Of a stretch of DNA of 64,000 bases, positions 1-17,315 are shown piece after piece. The stretch spans positions 36,167,681-36,231,680 of the forward strand of contig NC_088786.1 in the NCBI RefSeq assembly GCF_949628265.1, in the 5' to 3' direction. Below the pieces are notes generated by a model. That model was not told the DNA's origin, did not search any database, and saw only the letters and a list, made by a program, of their open reading frames with translations. The DNA is from Cloeon dipterum. Taxonomy: Eukaryota > Arthropoda > Insecta > Ephemeroptera > Baetidae. Both the position numbers and the translations under genes were made by a program. Every line of letters starts with the position of its first letter. Position 1 is the first letter of the stretch.

Positions 1-458
1 ACACGAGGCTGCCACTTTGCTTCATCCCCGAGACGACCGACTGTCCGCCGGATCGATGCTTGTTTTACAAATATATAAATACATACGGCGAGCCAACTAC
101 ACACTACTTGCACAGCCAGTGTCCTCGCTTTATTCTTTCTTCTCCTCCAAGCACTTTACATGCGCCTACTCGACAGCCAACCATAGGGATGTGAAAAATA
201 ATCGATGCTTTCTTTCTCGCCTCGGGAACGAAGCACTGGGTTTTTGCACAGAGGCTCCGATTCCAGCTGCAGGAAAGGTTGAACAGGAAATGCCGATGGT
301 AATAATTTAAAGGGCGGAATTCGTAACAGGAGGTAAAAAAAATTGAGCACCGGCTCCAGAGGAAAAAATTCTACTAGCGAGAAGAAATTTTTTTGGACTT
401 CTTTAGTTTGGTTTGATTTCTGCTGTCGGTCAAACTTGAATCACCTAATAACTGACAA

Positions 459-790
459 CAGGGTTGCAAAAAAAACCGCATTAAAAAATCAGTGCAGCGC
501 TAAAAAACAGTAATTTTTTTTAAATTAAACGAGTTTCATACAGGTCATGTTAGCACCTCAGTTTTCAATAATTTTCTAATTATTTGCTCATGACCTCGAC
601 TTAAAAAATGGTTAGAGAAATTGAGGCAGAAAATGGCAATTTAAAATAAAAAATCTGCACTGTTGAGGAAATTTTGACCACTCCGACCGCAAATTTAAAA
701 ATTTCCCAGGGAAAAATGGGAAAAATTCATTTAGTGCGCAAGAAAAAACAGTAAGATGCAAATCTGGTAGAACTAAGTCCAATTTTGTCC
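459..790. mobile_element. hAT-like MITE, family A, right end degenerate
   Basis: The left end begins CAGGGTTGCAAA. The interior matches the other family A copies of this window, with the shared blocks TTTTCAATAATTTTCTAATT, CTCATGACCTCGACTT and GAGGAAATTTTGACCACTCC. The right end lacks the GCAACCCTG terminus seen in the intact copy at 5594-5903, so the right border is approximate. Confidence 0.6.
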
Positions 791-1706
791 AATCCTTCAA
801 GTTGATATCTCTATATACTTCTTTACTTTTTCACATCCCTAGCCAACCTCTAGTTACTGGACCTCTACAACAGATCTCACCGTCGACTCAACTCGGAATC
901 CGGCGTATTCTGCGTCGGTGGGTGCTCTGTTTTGCACCATTTTGTCTTTGTCGCTGCTCCGCGCGCAACCTTGCAACAAGAAACGTTCTGCGTGTGCCGT
1001 GCGTTCGGCGTGGCTCAACTCACCTTGAGGGGTCGCGTGATGGTCACAGTCTCGATGGTGGTCGTGGGCGCCATTTTGCCCTCAGACGGGCGCCTGTGAA
1101 GAGAGAATAATAATAATTACTCGTTCAGTGGTGATTATTGCTGTACGTGCGGTCTGGCCGGTTAAATTTTACGGCTCGTTTAGCCCAGTCGGCGCGAGAT
1201 ATCAATCAAAATTTCACTGCCAAACATGACGGCGGCTCAACAAAATTGGAATATACGTATATGCGGCGCTGTAAACTTTATCACAAGGGCCCTAAATGAA
1301 TTTCGGCGATTTATGATGAAGCTGTAAATTCTGGGCCGTGAGAGCGAGATTGTGCCTGTTGAAATTATGCATTACCAGGCTCACTCAATGGATGCCATGA
1401 TTTCTAATTAGGGCAGAACAGCTTTATTAAGTTGAAATTTATTAAAAATAGGGCAGTGATTTATTTCTGCTTGAACATATAAATTCGAGCAGAAAAAAGA
1501 AACATTATTGTGGTCTCACCTGTTAGGGATATGCAGGTTGTTGGGCCGCAGCGTTAGTCACTCAGGGGTTCCTTTCGGGGTCAAAGTGTTTGCGAGCGGG
1601 TCAGCACACACGCGAGAGCGGCAGAAGTCAGTCTCGTCTTGACTTTAAGTGTTCACTGCAGACATGCAGTTAGTTTTTCTTCTTTCAAGACAAAGAGCAC
1701 AACAAC

Positions 1707-1757
1707 AAAACACACACACACACACAGCGAGCAGAAAGAAAGAAAGAAAGAGAAGAA
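1707..1757. repeat. Simple repeat, (CA)n followed by (AAAG)n
   Basis: A run of CA dinucleotides is followed closely by repeated AAAG units. This is an ordinary microsatellite with no associated gene. Confidence 0.8.
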
Positions 1758-2420
1758 AAATAAAAGGGTCGGAGATAAAACGAGTGTGAGAGAGCTAGGG
1801 CAAACGCTTCAGCGAGGCTTTTGAGAGTGCTGCTGCTGCTTTATGGAGCCGTCGGAAAATAACATTTGTGCCGACCGGCGACTGCCGGGAGGTCACTCGG
1901 CAAAGACACGCCCGTATCAGATTATCGGTCCGCGACTGACCTTTGCGGCCGCGGGCATGGAAAATGGGCCTCCGGGGGATCGGCTCGGCTCGCAGACCGA
2001 GACGACCCACCGACCGACCGCCAATTTGACCCAAAGTGTGAATTGCCACTTTTCCGCGACTGATTCATTGCTTCTTTTTTGTTGCTTCCCTCGAGAAATG
2101 AATTGGGCGGGCCGAGAGAGAATGACACAAATGATATCGTTCTTTCTGTGCGGCGAGAGAGTTCAGACACCACTTGCAAGCGCGTTAACCCGTTCACGCT
2201 GGAATCTGGGTGTAGTACACAAGCCTTGTGCCGGTACCGATAAAGGCTTGAATGTGCATTCCACATTTTTAATTAATTACGTCGTTCTGTTTTAAATAAA
2301 TCCAGTCTACATGGCTTCAACTCTTGCACCGATTATAGGTGCAGCGCAGGAGAAGGAAAAACGCTTCTCCCTTTGTCGTAACAAGCTAGCCAATTCGCAG
2401 GAAATCGGAAAAGGATAAAT

Positions 2421-2743
2421 ATGTTTCCTTCGACTTTTGGCACCGGATTTTTGGAATTAAAAAAATACTAGATTTTTTATGTGCGTGAAACCGAAATGTT
2501 CTGCTTCAAAACAGCCGAAATCAGCAGCAAACTGAAAGAATACAATATGGCAGGCAAGAGTGCACTGCTTGCCGGTCATAGGGGGCGTGGTGCACCGCCA
2601 TATTGTATTCCCTCGGTTACACCCCTTTCTTTGGCGACCGATTTCGGCTGTTTCGACACCGAACATTTCGGTTTCACGCACATAAAAAAATCGGAGGAAA
2701 AATCTAGTATTTTTTAATACCAAAACCCGGTCGAAGGAAACAT
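2421..2743. mobile_element. Foldback MITE, family C
   Basis: The element starts ATGTTTCCTTCGAC and ends with the inverted counterpart TCGAAGGAAACAT. The inverted match continues inward for about 150 bp per arm, including TATGTGCGTGAAACCGAAAT on the left and its complement on the right, and a GGGAATACAATATGG-type block near the centre. Two further copies lie at 22633-23126 and 58020-58294. There is no coding capacity. Open frames inside it are by-products of the palindrome. Confidence 0.75.
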
Positions 2744-5593
2744 CCCTTGCCAATTTGCAGCAGGCAAAGGAACAAATGTGTTGATCGCATAATTTTCATC
2801 CTAACGAAGAGATCGCTTGCTCGACGTCGGCCCGCGGAAAAGGGGCAGAGAGAGAGAGATGGTTTAAGTGGCTGTCAGCGCACGTCGGACGCCGCGGATC
2901 GTGCACAGTCAGCAGCTAATTCGATCGAGTTAACTCACAACTTGGCCAGGCTGGCACCAATTTTTTTCTTCTCATAACCGAGGGGGAGGCAGGTCGATAA
3001 CATTTTTGAGTTTTTAACCACGCCGAATTGAATGCGGAGATACAAATAAAAACTGGGGAAGGTAGGGCCATCTGGCACAATCCTTGCAACTGCCAAAAAG
3101 CGGGTTTTACGAGCGAGGAAACTGCCGAAACGACCTATAATACACGCGGCGTCCTTCAGAATGGAAGCTGACCTATCAAAGTTACGACGCAAATGTCGGC
3201 ATGGAGGACATCGGGGAAAACAAATCAAATGCTGACTCACTCAAGAAAGTGCACAATCAGAATTTTATACGGCCGCAATAAATTCCAGGTGGAGGAGAAA
3301 GAGCGGCGAGCAACAGACGCTCTAATCCCCGGCAACGGAGCTTCAAGTGGGCCGTAAATTACCGCACTGAAGAGGGATTTAAGAGAATGGGCCACTCAAT
3401 CATCGGGCCATAAATTAGGCGTTAATAATTCGTCCTTCGCGCGCGGCAACGGACGGGGGTGGCGAGGGGGTGGGTGCCGTTAGGCGGCAAAGTTGGCTCG
3501 AAACTTTCTCTTGCGCGGGAGACACGCCAAGCTCGGTTCCGGCAGATTAAGACGCAAATAAAGCGACTTGTACCTCCAGATTTGCGCTTTGATCGAGTCG
3601 GGCCAATTGCGAGCAGCTGCCACTCCCATCGGGCCGAGTAATCGCAAGATGCAGCAACTAGTGCACAAGACAAGTTGCTCCGCATCATTATTACGCCGAG
3701 ATTACTGCAGCTTTTTTGCTGCGGCTGCTGCTCTGGATTATTTTAATGATGGTTGGTTGCTACAGCTCACTTATCTTGTGGCGCGTCATTTCACTAGACC
3801 GAAATAAAGAGCTCGGCTTAACTATTTAAATTAAAGCACAAATTAATCTAAAAATGCTGAGGAAACAGATTATTTCTTGTATGTGCTCTTTCACACGCTG
3901 TGTTGTGTTAATGCATCGAGTGTGCGAATTGAATTTTTGTGCTACCGGCTGACGCCGTCGGAATATTTTTCCAAGCCAGCCAGCCACGCACGCCATTGAC
4001 ATTTTTTGCCCGCCGCGCGCGCAATATTAAAAAACAGCGGGCCGCTGCGGAAAAATAACAAGCGTCGCCGGGCGGAATTTTATTTGCACTAATTTCCAGC
4101 AGCGGCTGCGGCGGCGACGGCGGCGGCGGAGACTCCATCCTGCGCAAGCGGCGTTTTTGTTCGCAATTACGTCGAGTGCAGCGAAAAGGTGTGCGCGGCA
4201 GAGAGAGAAAGAGGCAAAAAAAGCCAAAAGCAATTTGCCAGGCGAGACACACGGGCTGGCGCGCGAAATGTGATTAACTGCGCGGAGAAACGGAAAATCG
4301 TGCAGTGCGTGATGGAAAAAGGAATAAAAACATCTAGGTCACACATTAGCCGCCGGGGGAGAAGCGGGGGCGGCTCATTATCACGCAACGAACCGCCTCC
4401 GGGCCTGCCTGGAGTGTGTGTCGCCAATTGACGTCTTGTGCGTGCTTTTGTCTTTGCTAATTGTTGTGGTGGCTATCGACGCGGCGCACTCGTGCAGAGC
4501 AGCGGAAAAAAACAACCCTGCCGACCTTGCGGCGCTTGATGCGAATTAGTAGCCTCCACGCTCACGCCGGAAATTTCCCACAGCGCGGGAGGCACGATAA
4601 TTGAGCTGGAAAATTCTTGACAGAAGCCGCCACTTTTCTCCTAAAAATACATACAAGCACCCCCGGTTTTTGGCGAACCTTTGAGGACGGGTCGATAATC
4701 ACACCTGGCTCACTCGATATCAAAAATGCGTTCAATGTTACGGCTAATTAAATTTAATTCTAAATGGAACTTAATGTGAAGCTCAATAAAACTGATTTTT
4801 TTATTATTTAAAAAAACAAGGTCTCCTCGCCTTTGAAGGAGTTCAGGTCAATGTTGGGGGGCGGGCTTTGGATGGCTTCACGTTTATAAAAAAAACCACA
4901 CGGCTGTTTCGATCCATTAGCTTGGTTTGGATAGTAATGGAATGAGCCCATCAGTGTGAGCAATTATCACGATATGAGCATTAGCAGGAAAATAAGTATA
5001 AAAATAAAACACCAACACTGTTGAAAATCTAAGAAAATAGATGTCCGCTTTTCAGAAGTGTTTTCTAAACTGTGTTACATTTCAATCAACAATTAAGAGG
5101 GCCAGCGGGGAGAGTGATTTTATTCTCCCCGCATACAGTATATTTGTGTCGCCAAGGCGACATAACAAGCTAAGCGCGGTCTAGAATTTTCACTAAATAC
5201 GCATATAGAACGCGAGAGTGACTTCTCCTCTGCACCAGCTCGTCTCCTTTCCGCGCATTAGAGCAACTTGAGCACCATGATGTTCGCGCGATTGCGGAAA
5301 ACCAATGCGAAAAACACCAGCGCTCTAAACGAGCTGTGCATGAAAGGCCTGAGATGTGGCGCAGATATTTCCAGCCAAAGATAAGATTGAAGCACCGGCC
5401 CAGTGCCAACAGCGCCGAAACTGGATGCTAAAAATAATACCGTCTCCGATCTGCATTCGTTTCGAATTGCGCGTACTTTTGGTGACATTAAATTCAGATG
5501 AATAAAAACGAGCAACCCCCTAGAGGCTATGCACCAGCTTTTAACTGCGCTATAAACTTAGTTATTAACTTGGGACATAATCTGTATTCAGCA

Positions 5594-5903
5594 GAGGGTT
5601 GCAAAAAACGGCATTTAAAAAATGCAGTGCAGGAGTAAAAAGCGGTTTTTAAATTTTTACCAGTTTCTGGCTGGCACCTCTGTCAGTTTTCAATAATTTT
5701 CTGATAATTAGCTGATGACCTCGACTTGAAAAATCGTCAGAGAGAAACTTTTGGAGAAATTGAGGCAGCAAAATGGCAATTTAAAAGAAAAATCTGAATT
5801 TTAGATTTTCCCAGGGGAAAAATAGAACCAATTCATCTCTTACGTAAGAAATTAGTAAAAATTTAGTGGTAAAAACCAGTTGTACGCAAATAATGCAACC
5901 CTG
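5594..5903. mobile_element. hAT-like MITE, family A, with 8-bp target duplication
   Basis: The 310-bp element starts GAGGGTTGCA and ends TGCAACCCTG, which are inverted repeats apart from the outermost positions. It is flanked on both sides by ATTCAGCA (5586-5593 and 5904-5911), an exact 8-bp direct repeat of the length hAT elements generate. This is the best-bounded copy of a family seen at least seven times in the window. It is non-coding and must have been moved by a transposase encoded elsewhere. Confidence 0.85.
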
Positions 5904-7189
5904 ATTCAGCATATTATACGATTAAACAAAACTGCATCGCAAAAACTACATTCCCCCAAAGCAGGAAGGCATTGAAATAAATTCTGATTAAGTGGAGTGA
6001 GAGCTATAGTCGTGAAATTGGTGTTTTTGCGCGAACGAATCAATACGCAATATCAAAAATAAAAGCAACATCCATGAATCTCGCGTGCAAATCGTTGTAA
6101 TCACGCTCGGCATTATTTCGGCGAATCCGGCGCGATATTTTCATCACGCAAAAACGCATTAGTTTCGAATCGCGCGTAAATCATCGGGGCAGAGGTGAAA
6201 TGCGATAGTGTGCTGCAAATAGAGGCGAGATACAAATCCGGGAAACAAAGCCGTCACTCTAATGATCCTCTCGTCCAGCCGTGCCGCCGTGCCGTCCATC
6301 CGATTTATTTATCTTTTGCGGCTTCGGTGTGCGCACACAACACACAACTGCTGATGTATTTACTCTCGCTTCCGACCACCGACTCGAATTCGTTCGAATC
6401 GGACTAAACGCACTATTGTGTTACCTGCACTGTTTTTTTAGGGATTAATACGAGCGCACTGGTGAGCAAGAAGCACGAGACGCCGCTGAGATTCGTTTCC
6501 CTCGCGGTTGCACCGTGCGAAATTGAATTTTTATCAGAGAAACGCGCACAACTTCTGCTGCCGTTTCTATATTTTTCACTTGTATGACGAAGACTGAACA
6601 GCTGAAGGATTTCGGGGTCGTTTAGTGAATATATAAATAATAAATACTTTGCCAAGCGCACTCAAACAAAATAAAGAGAAGGGAAAATGTGATTTCTTTA
6701 AAATTTCCTCACCGATGACACTGCAAGAATAAATTATATAGAAAAGGAACGAACTGAAATGTCATGTTTATAAAGTAAATAACTTAAGGATAAATAAGGA
6801 GTGCCTGTTTAGTACTGACAATGAATCACAAGGATTTCGCGAGAAGCAGGAAATTTTGGCGGGTTTGAGATTGAGACCCTTCTATTATTTAAAATAGACA
6901 CAATAATAATCACCAAGGGGCTGGATTCACGCAGATATGGCGTCTGGAAGGGTACGGTGGGAAAATTTCAAAAGTAAAATGAAATTGGCTTGAAAAAGGT
7001 CGCATGAAATGAATATTTTTATTGCTATTTTCTTTACTAACAGCTGATTAGGCGAATAGACCTTTAGATGGCACATCAGGGCAATGAAAATGTAACAAAA
7101 TACGCGGGAATTAAATCATTAGGTCGGCACGCCTCTTTTTCGACGCTTCTGATTGTCCGCTGGACTGTCTTCCGATTGGCCTCTATTAA

Positions 7190-7468
7190 TTCGACGCCAT
7201 ATTGACTTCTGACCGGCGGGAAACCAAAACAGATCGCAACCTGGCCCCCGGTGTGAATTACGACTGCGCAGAAGGTTTTAATTTGGGTCACGCATGCGCA
7301 GTGATGAGTTTCAGCCTCCCTGTGAGATGAAGAAGCGATCTGAACACACTGCGCATGCTTAAGATGCGCATACGTTTACTGCGCAGCTTCTAATTATTAT
7401 AAATTTCGACGCCATATTGACTTCTGACCGGCGGGAACCAAACACAGATCGCAAACTGGCCCCCGGTG
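7190..7468. repeat. 64-bp direct repeat pair flanking a GCGC-rich spacer
   Basis: A block starting TTCGACGCCATATTGACTTC occurs at about 7190-7253 and again at 7405-7468 in the same orientation, nearly identical. The roughly 150-bp spacer carries several TGCGCA or GCATGC palindromes. Direct rather than inverted ends separate it from the MITEs nearby. It could be a local tandem duplication or an unrecognised element. Confidence 0.55.
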
Positions 7469-9302
7469 ATAATAATAAAAATGGAGCGAATTAATTTTCT
7501 ACGTTTGTCCTTGCTGACAGTCTTAGTAATAAAAAAACATCAAGCACCCAGCATAACAATTTTCCAGTCCATTAGCGGATTAAGGATCTCTTCGATACGA
7601 TCATTTTTATTATTTTCTCGTCACAGTCAAACAGATTTGGACAATGGACACCGTCTACAGTTTTTTCTGTTGCAGAATAATCGGTCTGGCGCAAAAGCAG
7701 CCAATTCACGGCGGAGGAGCAGAAACAAAAGTGCAGCCGAGGGAAAAGCAGAACTCGTTCTCCCACAATTAATCACAAGCACATTCACAAGTGCCGTGCC
7801 AGCCAGCCAGCTAGCAGAATAAGAAATAAGGAGAGAGAAGTGGCGTTCGTTGTGCCCGAGCGAAAAGAAGCGCAAAGGCTGGAGAGGCAACATTGTGCAG
7901 CTTTCACTGCCGCCGCCGACGGTTGTTTTGCAAATTTAGGTCACGACCCGCGAACAATGAGCGCGACACGAAGGAGCACGAAAAAATGTAACAAGAGTTG
8001 CTCGGTTTCCGAGCGAAAAAAAAGGGCGAAAATCGTTCTTGGTTCTTGTCCGCACATTAGGCAGAGAGACGCACCCGCACGCGCGCGCCGTTTTACTTTT
8101 CACGAGGGTTGATTCGGCGGCCCAGACGCCCTTTGGCTCGATTTTTATCGACTTATTGATTTGTCCACTTGCTGCATCATTCTTTCGCAAGTGAAATTGC
8201 TTTTCTGTGTCAATATTGCCTCCGACAGAGAGCAATCTGACCTTTCGGGGATAAAAAAAACCACCTCGCCATTAACGAATTCCGTACTCAATTGCGCACT
8301 GGGAAAATGCGATTTTTTTTTGCGACGAAAAAGGCAATCAATCACATAAACGAGAAGTTGGAAGCTTTCGTTTATATCGTTTAATAATAGATTCTTCTAT
8401 TTCGTTTTCGATTGATTTATCCTCAAGGCAAAAACAGGGGTACATTTTACTCCTATGAAATTAAATAAAATAAAATCAAAACAATATCTTAAGGAAAAAA
8501 ATAACATTTAGCAGAAATTTGAACGTGAAATAAAAAATATATTTCCAAATCCCACGGTTCTTTTATTTTTCGCACAAATTAGCCAAGCAATGAATTTATT
8601 TCTGTTATGTGCGCCGCAGGAAGCGAGCAAAATTAGATTCAAAGAATTGAGACACGCCCCAATTTGCCGGGATCAAATTTATGTATGTATGTGCGTTCCC
8701 ATCGGTGCTGTGTGCTCTCATTCATATTCAAATGCAAATTCGGTGCAGCGCGAGGCCAGTGGCTGCAAATCAGCATGCATAACAATGCATGCACGCCAAC
8801 AACAACCATGGCAACCGTCGAACAAACTTGAAATAATACATTTTCCAAAGAGAGCAACAAGCCTCGAGTCGATAACATCATCGACATCCATAAAAAGAAG
8901 TGTTACGATGATTCGTCCCCTGCCCTGCACCTTTGTTGACACATTTAAAAGATATGCGATGCACAGCAAAAAAGGGGGCGTGTCTAACTATGCGTCAAAT
9001 TTGAGAATGTGTTTTCCGCGGAATCGTGTTTCTCTGTTTTGTCTGTGAATCTGGCAAAATTTTAGTATTTGGCTGAATTTATTTCGATGAGTCTCTTCGT
9101 CAGCCCGATCGAGATCGTAAATAAACAAGAGAGGCGTGCCTCCTCATCATCGAAAGCAGCAGCGCGATTCGGAATCAAAAACCCCGCCGCAGTGCGAAGA
9201 TGCTCGCTGATCTAAATTTAGACTTGATTTTTATTTTTTCACACTCGCATGCGGTATTAAACGGGACGTACAACTAGGCAGGTGCCTCTGGCACGCGTTT
9301 AC

Positions 9303-9430
9303 CTTTCGTTCTGGTAATCCAGGACCACGGAAGAGGAGTCGAACTCGCTGAAATCTGGCAGAGAGTCACCTTCGAAGCTAAATCCACCACTCACTGCAGC
9401 TGCTCGAGCTGAACCTTTACTCGCCGCCAT
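9303..9430 (-). CDS. First coding exon of an unidentified gene
   Basis: On the minus strand a strong start context (gccaccATGG) opens a 42-codon reading frame beginning MAASKGSARAAAVSGG and ending SSSVVLDYQNE. It closes at a good donor, AAAG|GTAAAC at 9303/9302, with one or two bases left for the next exon. The segment is rich in Ala and Ser, then acidic (FEGDSLPDFSEFD). I do not recognise the family. No following exon could be found between 1 and 9302, so the next one probably lies outside the window. Just upstream is TATCGAT, close to the DRE promoter element of flies. What is seen is the start context, the open frame and the donor. That it is a real gene is inferred. Confidence 0.55.
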
Positions 9431-9899
9431 GGTGGCAATCTATGGCACTGGGCGCCACTATCGATGTTTATCGAGAAGAGTTCCTCAGCATCTTCGTTGC
9501 TCAGGGCTGCATTGATGATTAACCGAATGAATCATGCTTAATTCACAAGTTTAAACTGCCCTGATAAAAATTTTAGCTCAAATTAGAAGTTATTTTTTAT
9601 TATTCGCGGAATTTTTGGGAAAATAGTATCGATCTCAATTTTGATGCTTTTTGCGCACGCGTTTTTATACCCTGCCAACAGAGGGCAGACTCTCTAATGC
9701 CCATTACCGAATTATTCTAAGACCGCAATGAGCTCAATTTTGTTGTAAAGGAAATAAAACATTGTTTTAGAAATATATAACAGTTAAAGATTTAATAGCA
9801 TCAGTTCAACAGACTTTGAATTGAAAGTATTACATCAGAGCTAAAATAAGCATGAAGTCTTTTGCAGTTCAAAAGAGCATTTTTTAGACGAATCCAAAA
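9431..9899. other. Spacer between divergent/tandem minus-strand genes
   Basis: This stretch should hold the promoter of the 9303-9430 gene on one side and the 3' untranslated region of the thiolase gene on the other. A minus-strand ATTAAA (TTTAAT at about 9791) may serve the thiolase as a polyadenylation signal. Nothing else is recognisable. Confidence 0.4.
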
Positions 9900-11998
<2,099 letters not shown>

Positions 11999-12958
11999 CT
12001 TCAAGCTGTAGACTCTGCACTCGATCTAACACCTTCTAATGCTGCCGTTACTTGCACAAATCAATTTTTTTATCTTCGGAACCAAGTGCGCTGGTCGCTG
12101 ATAAATAGACAACCTTTGATCTTTGTCTTTCTTTAAAGGGACAGAGCACAGAGCAGGTGTTTTGACTGTTTTGCTTTTGCTAGCTGGCTGGCAGTGAACG
12201 AACACCGGCTCGGCAAATTAAACCGGTATTAAAAGTGGTCGTTCTGGTTTAACCTCCTGGCAAAAAGTTGGAGAATGTGATGAAAAATCAAATTTTGGTG
12301 CAAAACAAAGGTAAAAGCGTGAGAAGGCATGAAGCAGGTAAAATTAATAAAGGTATATTTCCACGATTCTGGGGTTACGTAAAATAGAAAAGAAACCGAT
12401 TATGGTTCCGCCAGTTAATTTACCGACATCAGCCGGCGATCCTCTAGCGGCTGCTTTTGTAAACATTAAAAGAAACAAAAAGGAAAAGGACTGGATTTGT
12501 CAGAGGAAAACGGGATCGGTGTCTTGTCATTTTTTTCCTTTTTTAATTGCTGATTATTTTGTATTGCACTCTATCCTTGTGATAAGGATAATGGTATGTA
12601 TAATCCATACACGTTTGTTAATATCATATTTTTGCCAAATTCAAATTTTGAAGCGAATATGACGTCTAAAAAGCATGTAAAACTCTATTACACGGCGCTA
12701 TTAAATTTCTCTCGTTAAGCATTGAGGAAGTTGTTTGATTAATCACTCCTCAGGAATTCTTCCAGCGCTCAAATAAATATATAAACAATAAAATACACGG
12801 ACGTGCGGGCAGACACGCTCTTTCGTTTTTAAGACAATACAATTTTGAAACAATATGAATGACTTAATTAATTATTATTAATTGTCTTTCAGCAGTCGAG
12901 CCTCGCCTTCGACCAAGCAACATCGGCGCTCTTTTAGACAACAAACCCTTGATCCAGA
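11999..12958. promoter_or_regulatory. Divergent promoter interval, thiolase / Salvador
   Basis: This 960-bp spacer separates two genes transcribed away from each other, so it should contain both promoters and 5' untranslated regions. An open frame at 12402-12662 is short, has no domain similarity and is not needed by either gene. No convincing TATA box was identified. Confidence 0.4.
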
Positions 12959-15905
<2,947 letters not shown>

Positions 15906-16311
15906 TCAAGCAATTCTCTATTAATCTTAGCAACTAGTATTTGCGTATTCTGCGCAGAGCCAATAGCTATATAAATGATACATGTCATCGTGAATCACTC
16001 GATATACATATTATAGATTTTCTGAACAAATATTAATATTGTTCTTCGCGCACTCTGATATATATGATAATTCTATATTTTACTGTGAAGTCTTTAAAGA
16101 AAAAAAAACTGCAGCTATTTGTGAGTTAAAGACGGGCAGAAAGGTTTGCAGGAATCATTTAATTTATTTTTCCTGCCCATTTTATCGCCGTCCTTGTCCC
16201 TTGTAATTTTCATGGTGCTATTACATTTAATTGAAACTTCGAGCTTTAATTAAATTTGTATTTCAATCACTTCTGATTAAATTTACACAATTTCAGTACA
16301 TATAACGATTT
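15906..16311. other. Convergent 3' spacer, Salvador / small membrane protein
   Basis: Two genes end facing each other across about 400 bp of AT-rich sequence. It should hold both 3' untranslated regions. No coding potential or repeat was recognised. Confidence 0.5.
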
Positions 16312-16675
16312 TTATTCAGCATCGCTAGGTTTAATCGGCTTAATCACTTCTACGTTGCTCTTGCCGAAACCGTCAAATGTGTGTACTGTAACAGTGCGGT
16401 TATTCATCTCTAGATACTGAGCCCACGCTTTCCCTGGAAAAGTCAAAAGTTGAAATCAGCACGAATTCAGCAGTTTCTTTCTTTCTCAAACCTGTGTTAT
16501 CTTTGTTGGGTCGCTCAGATTTGAGGAATTGATATCCTATCAAGCAAAAAGCGTTCCAAGAGACAAACATGTACAGCAAAGATAGCTTCTCTTTCTTATT
16601 TATGGCAGACGTTACAGGAATTGGAGTCATCCGCCGCCGGAAAAATTTCCTCAATCCCTTCATCAGGCCCAGCAT
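16312..16675 (-). CDS. Small single-pass membrane protein, unknown function
   Basis: Two coding exons (16675-16492 and 16433-16312) give a 101-residue protein. It opens MLGLMKGLRKFFRRRMTPIP, a basic segment reminiscent of a mitochondrial targeting or membrane-proximal region. One hydrophobic stretch follows at about residues 32-50 (LSLLYMFVSWNAFCLIGYQF), then a polar C-terminal half ending KPIKPSDAE. The splice is well supported: donor ACAG|GTTTGA, acceptor TTCCAG|GG, frame continuous. An in-frame ATG 39 bp upstream is less likely because a splice acceptor-like TTCCTTAG sits between the two. I do not recognise the family with confidence. A mitochondrial inner-membrane small protein is a guess from the charge pattern. 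The gene is divergent from Lst8. Confidence 0.75.
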
Positions 16676-17315
16676 GATTTCTAAGGAAATTAATTCTGAA
16701 ATAATGCAACACAAGTAGTATTAGTGTTATTTTAAATGAATACATTATACACAAATAAAAATCATGTAAAATTCGCGGAGTAAAATGATTAATGATGAAA
16801 ATTCCAATTTTTTAGTTGTCTATTTGGTTTTAGATTAAAAAAATGTTGTGTTAAAAGGAGATATTTAGACAATTTTTTTACCAAAACCTTGCTCCTAAGT
16901 ATTTCAAACAAAACCAAAGTTATGATCTTTCGTGTTTCGTGCTGCTGGTGCTGGCAGGAAACATTGTTTACTAAAAATAATAATCCATGGTGTCGGATCA
17001 GATGTTTGTTTGCATAATTTTGTTTTGCGGTCGCACTGGTGGCAGCACCAGAGAGTAAAAACATCTGACAAAACAAAAGAGTCACGCCTCCTCTCTCCTG
17101 ACGTTTTGTCGATAACCATACGCAGGGGATCGCATTGCGGTCTCGCCTTTTGATGATTTTCGAAATATTCGACAAGTATTTTGTTTTCCTTTCAGTTTTT
17201 GTGATTATCCAGCTGCTATTCATTCTTTGAATCCTGAAGGTAGGCAATTCTGTCGTGCGTTTATCATACACAGACGTCTTAAAGACTTTGACATTTTATT
17301 CGCAGCGCGCGCGAA
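16676..17315. promoter_or_regulatory. Divergent promoter interval, small membrane protein / Lst8
   Basis: The two genes diverge across 640 bp. For Lst8 a 5' untranslated exon probably ends at 17239 (CCTGAAG|GTAGGC), with the next exon starting at 17306 (TTCGCAG|CGCGCG), 10 bp before the ATG. No repeat of the listed families is present. Confidence 0.45.

Larger units (their letters stand above)
1..9302. other. Gene-poor region, probable first intron of the 9303-9430 gene
   Basis: No coding exon with family resemblance was found on either strand. The open frames present are short, lack recognisable domains and look like chance. The region holds two copies of a hAT-like MITE (459-790 and 5594-5903), a foldback element (2421-2743), a 64-bp direct repeat pair (7190-7468) and a CA-rich then AAAG-rich simple repeat near 1707-1757. 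Because the coding exon at 9303-9430 is on the minus strand and ends in a splice donor, the rest of that gene must lie at lower coordinates, so much or all of this stretch is probably intron. Unrecognised non-coding exons or enhancers could be present. Confidence 0.5.

Noticed and set aside
1620-1665. TCAGTC initiator-like motif at 1628 followed by AGAC
   Set aside because: The downstream motif is at the wrong spacing for a DPE and no gene start is visible nearby.
2457-2753. Open frames of 70-100 residues on both strands in 2457-2753 and 22689-23023
   Set aside because: They mirror each other because the DNA is a foldback element. The peptides (for example GNTIWR and HFGFTHIK repeats) come from the palindrome, not from a gene.
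12402-12662. Plus-strand open frame upstream of Salvador
   Set aside because: The Salvador start at 12959 matches the family N-terminus exactly, and this frame has no domain, no donor in phase and AT-rich random composition.
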